DNA of 64,000 nucleotides from Aplysia californica (lineage: Eukaryota; Mollusca; Gastropoda; Aplysiida; Aplysiidae): assembly GCF_000002075.1 (NCBI RefSeq), contig NW_004797304.1, forward strand, positions 913,328-977,327. The letters are read 5' to 3'. The translations under genes were made by a program, and so were the position numbers. Shown here one piece after another: positions 47,001-56,800 of the stretch. The stretch's first letter is position 1. Each line of letters begins with the position of its first letter. The notes under the pieces were generated by a model. The model was not told where the DNA came from. It did no database searches and worked only from the letters and a program-made list of their open reading frames with translations.

Positions 47001-50000
47001 GACACTCAGCAGAGCTAATTTATAATTGAGAATTACGTGATTGTTCACCAAAACGTGATTTGCTAAAATAATAATAATAATAATAATAATAATAGATAGC
47101 ATTTTTATAGCGCATATCCCCACTCAACAGCAGGCTCTATGTGCTTTACACTATATTATTACCCCAGCAGACCATAGAACACTCCGAAACATTCTCAGCT
47201 TCCCGGGAAGCATACAGTGCAAGCAGCCGATTAAGCGCTCAAACACTAACAAACTGACAAGATCTTTCGCTGTCTATAGCCGGGTACCCATTCCCACCTG
47301 GGTGAAGTGAGGAAAATTTGTGTAAAGTGCCTTTCCCAAGGACACAACGTCGGGTCCCTGACGGGATTCGAACCCACGACGTTACGGTTGCGAGTCCGAG
47401 AGCCTAAAATGAAGTTAAACACATCAGATTTTGAAAATGATGTCTAGAATTTTGCTGTAAAGCTATTTTCATGTTCTTCTTTCTTTGATTTGCACTTTTT
47501 GTAGGCATAAATGAAAATGGCATATGATTTGTTTGTTTGATTGATATCTTTTTTCTTTTACTTACCTTTTATGTACTTTTGTTATCTGTTATGTTTTTTA
47601 TTTCTCTTCTACTATGTCATTTTACTTTCAGTGGCTTTGTTCTGTAAATAGGAAGCTAATTTATTTCATGACTCCCTCTCTCTTATCTCTTTCTCTCTGT
47701 GTGCTCCTTTAAAAAAAACAATCAAATATCTATTATCCTTATATCTCTTCTTTTTTTCTTAGTATGTTACTCTCAAGTCATACCTCTAATCTTCAGCACT
47801 TATATAACCTCTTTGTGTCACAAGTGCCGCAAAACTCTTTCTAAATTTTAAAACTAAAACTTTCTCTCCGCAGCCCACACAGATGTCCCGAACCTTTGGG
47901 CAAGACAAGTGCACCGTACTCAGTCTGTACTAGAATGTTTGAGAGACAGGTACATTACTAAAGTGTTTTTCTTCTTTTTAAAAAAAAATATAGAAGGCAT
48001 TTAAATTCATCCCATAGACATCAATCACTTTGTGGGATTGTTTGCATCGGGGGGACTTTCGGCAATGATTATATTTGAGAAACACGGCAGTAGCCCTTGT
48101 GTCTTACACACCTGATTTTATTTTTCCTATGTTTTAATTTTGTGATAGTGTCGGGAAGTGTACAGGTTTTTCAGTAGAAACTGACAGATGCTGACAGAAG
48201 ATATTTTAAAAAATTCATTGTCTTTGAATGCCAAGCCAGAAGTATTTCATGTTCTGGTCAATGTAGTGTGTGGTTACATATGAAAGAAAGGCTCGTTGAC
48301 TCTTCTCCCTCTTGACCCTCAGATCAGAGCTCCATACGGTGGAGTAAATGGACACCGCTTGGACCGACGGCATGTGCACTCCAAGTAAGTTGAGAGATGA
48401 CTTAAAAATAATATTCATGAATTTTATTATTTGTGTAGCATCAATCCTATTGGCACCAGTATGGGATATTAACCGTAACATAGAAATGCTCTTGCTCTAC
48501 TGACTTCTGTCTTCTTTGATCTTACTCTGTCTGTCTCCCTTGCTCTCTTAAACATGAACACCGCTCTGTCCCTTTTGCCTTCTCTTTCCCCTTTGTCTCT
48601 GTCTCTCCATGAAACTTTTTTACATTAAGAAATGAATTAGCACCTGCGTTACAGATGTGTGATGAACATTTTTTCATTTACAGACTACACCCCATTCAGA
48701 CGTTCAGAGACGGAAGTGGCGATGGCTTAGCATGCTGCTCCTTTGATGTGAGTCGGATTAATTTTTTAAAATGAATTTAATTTGTGTCATATTAAAACAA
48801 ATAGGAAGAGTCAAATGCAATTCCTAGGATACTTAATGTCTTTCTCTTGCTGGAAAAAAAGTGGCAAAAGAGGCAGAGAAAGAGTATCTGAGTAGGGAAG
48901 CGAGTGATGAATCGCGATAGCTAATATCTGTATCAGTTGTCCTGAGACTTGAAGGGGAAGAAATCTGTGCACTGGGTTCGAATAGGAATTGTCTGTAGCA
49001 AATTTTCTGTTTAAATGTTCAGTGGACATATTAAGTGCTAGTGTTGGCCCCTTTCCCTCTCTCTTTAGAATTATGATGTTTTTACCTATCCACAATGCCC
49101 TCTTTTCTAAATAATCACCCCGTTCAATATTTTCATCTGGTGTAATTTAGGCTCAACATTTGCTTCTTATAAGTCCTTCTGTGTTTTTTAGTCTTAAGAT
49201 GTTTATATTTTATTAAGCCTCGGGATGAATGTTGCTGGTCTGGCAGGAATTTTGGTACTTGGGAAATGGTTGGCGGTTGTTGTCTCATGCGTATTTAGTG
49301 GTGTTTTGACGGTAAATAAGTGTGGGTAGTTGGAGGGTGCAGATCAGAAGTTCTACTTCTTTTCGTTCCGTCTATTTTTCAGTGTCTTTTTTTTTGTTTC
49401 TGTCTATCTGTCTTGCTTTTTGCGGCCACTAAATAAATTTTTGTGTTGAAGTGCTGCTCTTACCCAAACGGTAAGTAAATGGGGGAAAATAACCTAGAGA
49501 AGATTTGCATAATTTGAAATGTTTTTCCTGTTCCCTCCAGTTTGACAGTGACAGCATTTTCATCGGATCTTTTGCTGGTGACCTTCGTGTTATGAGGCTG
49601 TATGCCAGTGAGGTGAGAAATTTTTACTTGTTCAATAGGGTGCGATTGTCTGTTTAAATGAAGATGTCGCGTTTGAGAGTGGTTTGTATTCCATTTTGTG
49701 TTCACAGAGTTCCTTGGACACAACAGAAATTATTCTCAAACAGAAATAACTTCTTTGCTTATTTATAATTGTATACTTTAATTAAATGACAAAACATCGA
49801 ATTAAAAACAAAAAATTAAAAATATTAAAATAAAGGACTCTCGTATAGTGGTTGTGCCAGTGTTTTCGAGAACAGTGAGGTAGAGAGTAGATATTGGAGT
49901 CATAATGAGTATTTGTTACGGTCTGCTCAAAAAGAGAAACTAAGGATTTATTGCTAGTGGCAAACATAATTTAGTTGTAAGAATTCGTTTAAAAAAAAAG

Positions 50001-53000
50001 AACAAGTGTTTTATTTTCATTCTTGTTTTGTTTTCTCAGAATGAGTATTACAGCACGGTGTGTCACTCTTCCCCTATCATCCACATCAGTACCTCCAAAG
50101 TGGTAAGTTTTTCTTTGTCTTTAGAGCACTTTGTACTTCAAGACCTTTTTATGTATGCTCCTTGTTTCTGAAGCTGGATGGAGTTGGGAAAGTCTGAGAT
50201 TTCGCCATTTGTTTCATACCATTTTTGTTTCTTCTGCTCCCATAGTTCTCTTATTTGAATAAGAGATACCTTTATCCAGCATTATTAGACACCTCATTTC
50301 CCTCACACACATATGAAAACCCGGAGACATGACATATTTTTTTACTTTGTTTGAGCAGTTTTTTTGGGGGGGGGTTCCCTCCTGAAAAAGTGGCTTGGAT
50401 ATGGCTAGTTTCCACCTGACACCATTGTTTTGAATTACTTCCTTTTCTCATCAGTGGTTTTGGTGTAGCCGAAAACTGTCAGCGGACTCTGCTGTTGTTT
50501 GCCCATTTTCTCATCCCATGAATTTCATAGATATTCAATATTATAACATTAATCATTAATTCATTTTTTCATCTTGTCGAAACAGTATTGTGTGCTCTAA
50601 GTTTTGGGATTTTGTTTTAGAAGATTAATAAGCACTTGGGTTTTTTATGTTATTCAAGGGAAAGGAACGTTATCCTTCTGCATGTTTATTTTAAGATATG
50701 ACTTTTTGATTTGCTCTCTGCACTATTTTCCAAGGAATAGATACTTAAAAGTTTTTAAAAATTTGCCTTCTAAACTTTTTTTTTGCAGAACCCAAACTTG
50801 TTGTTTACCAGCACCTGGGGAGCGTCCCAGAACTGTGCCCTCTGGTCTTACAACAGGGATGGGCCTGATATGAATCTGAAGTGAGTCCTTTATTTGTTCA
50901 GTTGATGGGTTAAAGTATACTTCAGCCTACATCCCAGGCGTGCACGCCGCCCCCCCCCCCCCCCACCCCCCCCCCCCATTTATTTTACTTCATTTTGACA
51001 ATGTAAAAGAGAACCACATGTTTAAAAAGACTGCTTTTCTCCTCGATCATGGGCAGCTCCTTTGATCATTTAATCTGTTAATGTTACTGATCCTACGGTG
51101 GAAGAAATTAAATGTGTGTTTTCACCAGCTAACGACATTAGCTGCTTCAGTTCTTGTGTGGCTGTTGCAGATATACCAAAGCGGCATTGAAAAAGGCAGA
51201 GTAGATATTAATAGGGTCCTGTCTCACACGTGTGCTGATTTTCTATTTACCTGTCAGTGAGGATCGATGTTTTCCCTGTTGTGTTCTGCAGATATCGCCT
51301 AGACGAATACACGGCAGTGTTGGCCAACCGCAGCTCAGAGAGGTTCATCGGTACTAAAGAGATGGTTGCAAAAGTGAGTGATGCCGAAAATTGTTGGTCT
51401 TTATGGTTTATTTTAAGGACTTTTTTTGAAAAAGAAAAAAATATGTGGTTAATATTTGGGGGGGAGTGGGGGGTGTCATGTTATTTAGATGACTCAATGA
51501 CTATTCAGCTTTTACAGCTGTGAAAAATGAGGGCATGAAACAAAAAGTGAGGTTTGTTGTGTTACTAGGAAGGCTAACTTTCAGTACTCCACAAAGTTTC
51601 TTCAAAACAGTTTTCAGTCAACTTTAAGAGTTCTAAAACTCGTCACTGTTCAAATTTTGCTTTTGGTATTGTTAGCTTGTGTTCATCAAATTTGTTCAAT
51701 TGTTTAGTATAGTTTCTCAATAAAATTTATTGTTATGTGGTTGCCAGTGGTAAATCCCACTTATTTACTATTCCTTTGTTGTACTTGTCTGTCTGTCTTG
51801 CTTTTTCCCAGCTCTAAAGTACTATTATTATTGCTATGCACTTCCTCTTTACTCAAAAGAGTTTATCATTCAGGCACCACTATTGCAGTGATTGGTGGGT
51901 GATGTTTTGTGAAGTGAATCATACACGTTTTGTTCTCTCTTCCTTTGAATCTGACCCATGTCGTTTTTGTTTGAACCTGACGCATTTTGTTTTCCTGTCC
52001 TGTGACAGATTTACGATACCTCGACGGGCTCGGTAGTACAGACTCTGTATGACGAGGGCAAAGCCAACAACTACAAATTCAATGAAGCGACCTTCAGTCC
52101 TACAGATGACCTTGTGCTTAACGATGGCAATCTGTGGGACGTGCGCACCAACAAAATGGTCTACAAATTTGACAAATTCAACCAGTACACCAGCGGATGT
52201 TTTCATCCAGGCGGGCTGGAAGTAGTCATTAACTCTGAGATCGTATCCTTTCACCATATATTGAAGAATGTAATTTTTTCTTGCAGATTTTTTTCAGGAG
52301 TTTCACAAATTTGAAATGCCATAGATCTTTAGATCTTTTAGTTTTTTTAGTACGATAGTTCACATTCTGACAATGACTTTTTTTATTGAGTATCTCCGTC
52401 CTTTTGTTGCGGTGCTCTATCCCTCTTTGCTGTGCCTTGGCCCTGACAGGTATCTGAAGTCTGGGCAGCTTCTTTCAGGACGGAAGCAGCCTGCCTCCTG
52501 ATCCTGAGTGGTCTAAATTGGGTCGATTGGGATGTAAAATGTTCTCAGTCGGTCAGTGGCTAGAAGTGTTGTATTTTCTTAACCAAACACCAGTGGGACA
52601 TGCGTACATTCCGCCTCCTGCACACGGTGCCCGCCCTAGACCAGTGCCAGATCATGTTCAACAATAATGGAGACATCATTTATGGTCAGTACCCGAGCTT
52701 TTTGTGTTAAGAAGATGAAATTCTTTTTTTTTATTTGTAAGAATTGTATAAAAATCCCCAGTTTATTAAACATTTCATAAGGAAAATTCAAATTTCACAC
52801 AAATGTAATGGAAAAATAAATGTTCTATTGAATGAACACATAGAGCATTACAAAGTACTTCATTGATATTACATCAAACATCACACAGATAAAAGTTGCA
52901 CACTACCAACAAAATTAAATGAAAAGTGGATTTACTCTTCATCATTTATATATTTTATATGCTTTACTATGTACTTAAGATGTAGGTCACTGTCGATTAA

Positions 53001-53771
53001 CCAAAGTCGTCTAGTGTAGAGGTTGAACTGAGCTGAAAAATATTCATATTGCTTTGAGGTTTTTCTCAGTTAACTGCTCTGTTTTGTATATATTGTATTG
53101 ATTAGTCTCGACTGGTTTCAAATGAGGATTTACTTTTAGATACTTATATGACCTTATTGTGTTGCAAGTGCCGTAAAACACTTACTGAGACTAAAAGAAA
53201 CTTATAATAGTGTATAAAAAATAAAGTGTTTGGTAAGGGTTTTATGTATGGTGCTTGCGACAGCAAAAGGACATGAGCTCAAAAAGGTATATGTGGAGGT
53301 CCACGACAATATGGAAATCACATTTTTGTCTTCCCCCTCTTTACAGCTGTGCGTGTTGATGATGAACCCAGTGAGACAGTGGTGCGGAGGGACTATGCAT
53401 CTACACTGAGGACTTTTGACGCTACCGACTACACCAGCATAGGTAGAGTGTTGAAAGCTGAAGTGTTAACTGCCCAATAATATTGGTGATGATGAGTTAC
53501 AGTACTGCAATACATTTTTATCAAGTGTTTGTGGTCACTTTACCTCAAATAAATATTTGCATGGATACAGCAGTGAAACGTAAGGGTCTCTCCCTTCAGT
53601 AAACCTCCTGAACGCATGCTCCCTCCCCCCCGAGTAGCACATTTTTTTCCATAAAGATTTTCCCTTTACCAAAACTCTTGTCTTGATCTTGATGTAAGGA
53701 TGTTCCTTTCTGAAGTGGCTGATGGCATTTTGAAATTATTTTTTTTTTGTGTTTCAAGGAACAAAGCGTTC

Positions 53772-53829
<58 letters not shown>

Positions 53830-56800
53830 TGCTTTCTTTCTTCCTCTCTCTTCTTCTCTCTCTCTTCCTTTCTCTTTCGTCCTCTCTCTCCCTCTCTCTC
53901 TCTTCCTCTGTCTCCCTCTTTCCCTCCCTCTCCTTCCCTTCCCACCTCCCTAAAGACAGAATCCCTTTTGAGTTGAATTGACGACTTATGCATTTAAATA
54001 AATTCTCCTCTGCTGTTGTTTTCCCCTTCAGGCACCTTTGACTTGAAGACAAACAGTATCTTTGATGTGGCGGTGGACCGGAACGATCTGCTCCTGGGCA
54101 TTGTGGAGGTAAACCATCCTATCAAATCATTGACATCTCCACACTAAGGCAGTAAAAGAATCTATTGATTAATATCACATGTGACTCTGTCTATTTTATA
54201 GTGACTGACAAGTCTTAGCGTTGAGTACTTGCTACATGAGGGATAAAAATAAAAGGAAAATAGTACCCCTTTTTATTTTATTTTGCTCTTGGAGAACTAC
54301 TACGACTATTTTCACAGTGAAGCTGTTCTAGAAGTACTTAATACTGCAGTCCCGTCAGTGCTGCTGTTCTGTAGTTTTGAATGTTTTTCTTTTATAACCT
54401 TGCCAGAATGCTTCGAATGGTGACACTGATTCTGAGGAGGCATTTTGTCGTATCTACGAGCTGGGAAAGACACGTGAACCAGAAGATCAGGTAAGTGGTT
54501 CTGTATATGACGGTCACTATCACACATGTCTCTGTTAGTGACACTTTACAAATATATAAATACAATAAACTAAAATGAAGTTATAGGTACAATTAGTTTG
54601 ACGTACAAAAATCAAACAATGTTTCAGATACGATAATGAAGTAGACCTGTCTGAAAGTTACTGTGTATAGATCTAGTTGCTTTCACAAGAAAATTGTTTG
54701 ATCCTGCTTTTTAGGATGGGCAATACATTTTTGGGGTTACTCATGCTTCTTTCGGTAACAGTGATCATGAGCACTACCGGGTCATAGAAGCCAAAAGGCC
54801 AACTTTGTTTTGTATGAAAATGCATTAAATTTGGCTAATTAGATCAGCCTTGCAGGTGGTTGGAGGGCACCACTACTGGGTACTCCTTCTATGCTTTTAC
54901 TTCTACCGTGTTTGTCTGTCTGTCTGTGGGTGGTTGGCGGGTGCTCTGCTCCTTCTTTTCTTTCAAACATCAATCGTCCTTATCTTTTCTCCTTTTTTAT
55001 GTTTGTTACCAGACTTTTTTAACATGTACAGTGAAACAATCCTTAGAAACATAGAAGAATGTCCAGGCCTCAAAGTAAATGGAGAAAATATTAATAACAT
55101 CAGGTATGCAGATGACACGGTTTTAATAGCAGGCTCCGAAAAGGTCCTTCAATTGCTTCTAGATACGGTTGTAAAAAAAAGTGAACTTAAAGGATTATTG
55201 TTGAATGTAAAGAAAACAGAATGCATGGTAATATCCAAAAAAGCAGCAAATCCTAGTTGTAATCTCATTAGCAAAGGTGAAAAGATCAAACAAGTCCAAC
55301 AGTTTAAATATCTAGGATAAATGATAACATCTGATGCCAAATCTTCCACAGAAATAAAAAGGAGAACTGCAATAGCTAAGGCTGGTTTCAATAAAATGAG
55401 CCCAATCCTGAAAAATAGAAACATATCAATGAACACCAAAATGAAAGTCCTGAAATGCTATGTTTGGTCAACCCTTCTATATGGCTGTGAATGTTGGACA
55501 ATCACTAAAGACAGTGAAAATAAAATAGAGGCAACACAAATGTGGTTTCTTAGGAGACTGCTAAGAGTATCGTGGAAGGAAAAGAAATCAAATGAGGTAG
55601 TGCTTGATGAAGCCCACGTGGGACGCTCAATGTTAAAAACAATCAGGAAACGACAAATGCAGTTTTTGGGACACCTGAATAGACATAAGGGTCTTGAACA
55701 TCTAGCTCTCACTGGCAAAATTGAGGGCAAGCGAGGCAGAGGTAGGCCCAGAACAACATACTTAGGGAATCTAAATAAATGGGTAACAGGGAAAGATTAG
55801 GGAAACATAGCTTTTCTGAGAGCATCCAAGCAAAGGAATGAATGGAAAATCATGATCGCCGATGTCTGTCGCAGATCTGGCACTGGATGATGATGATGAT
55901 GATGATGACTCTCTTATATGGAGGGTGCGGTGGCGGAGTGGCTAGTGCGCTTGTCTCCGAAGCGGAAAGTCCGGGTTCGAGCCTCGTTTAGGACACGGGG
56001 TTTTTTCCGCCCCCTCCTGCCCACCCAGCAGTAATGGGTACCTAACTTTGAGTTGGAGAAGTAAAGGCGGCGTGGAAAGGAACTGGCCACCCTACCACAA
56101 TATGCCGAAGGCCCAGGAAGTTTTCTCACTAACAAGGCAATCCCCAATGTCCAGATCGGATGCGGGAACAACTTTCCTTTTTATACTCTCTTATATGACC
56201 TTACAGTGTTGCAAATGCTGTAACACTCTTACTAATACTTTGTCAGTCTGTCATGTCCTTTGCTCATATTGGCCATGACACAGCTGAAAGAAATGTAGGA
56301 CAGATCCAATCAGTCTGTGCCAACTTGTTTGTAAATCTCCTACTCCTGTTAATGCTCAATGGCTTTGTCTTTTCTGCTCAACAGATTGAAGATGATGATG
56401 ACAACCCACAGAATGATGAACCGGACGATTACGATGATGATGATGATGAAGATGACGAAGACGATGAAGATGACGATGATCTTGATATTGATGATCCCAT
56501 TTTAGATTTTGTGGAAGCTTCTGACAGTGAGTAATTTAGTACGAAAGCAGCTCATCGTTTTGGGTTTGGGGGTTGATAAAAGATTTGTCAGATTGCTTGT
56601 TACGGTTCGAGCTCTAGCTGATGGGTATCATATTTCTATGAATTCCTGGATTCCTAGACGTGGGATATTCCATTCAAGCTTGTATCTTTTTATGTCTCCC
56701 TGTATGTATAGAATGTAATTGTTACTTAAGCTTTGGTATCCTTTGATAATAGGGTTTTTCTGGTTTGTAGATAATTTCAAGTTTGAGTAGATTGATGATA

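Larger units (their letters stand above)
33636..54960 (+). repeat. Recurrent pyrimidine-rich intronic cassette, at least seven sense-strand copies
   Basis: A roughly 70-100 base block with the form GGTGGTTGGAGGGTGCCA, then TAGGTCCTACTTCTTTTC, then GTCTGTCTGTCTTGCTTTTT recurs, imperfectly, near 33,636, 36,907, 37,086, 46,690, 46,850, 49,327, 51,745 and 54,856. All are on the plus strand in DCAF1 introns. It may be the 3' part of an undefined retroposon. The TCTG microsatellite at 53,772-53,827, followed by CTTGCTTTC, could be an expanded descendant. Confidence 0.55.

Noticed and set aside
53666-54052. Arg/Glu-rich and Asp-Arg-Gln-Thr-rich minus-strand frames
   Set aside because: Antisense of a TCTG/CT microsatellite.
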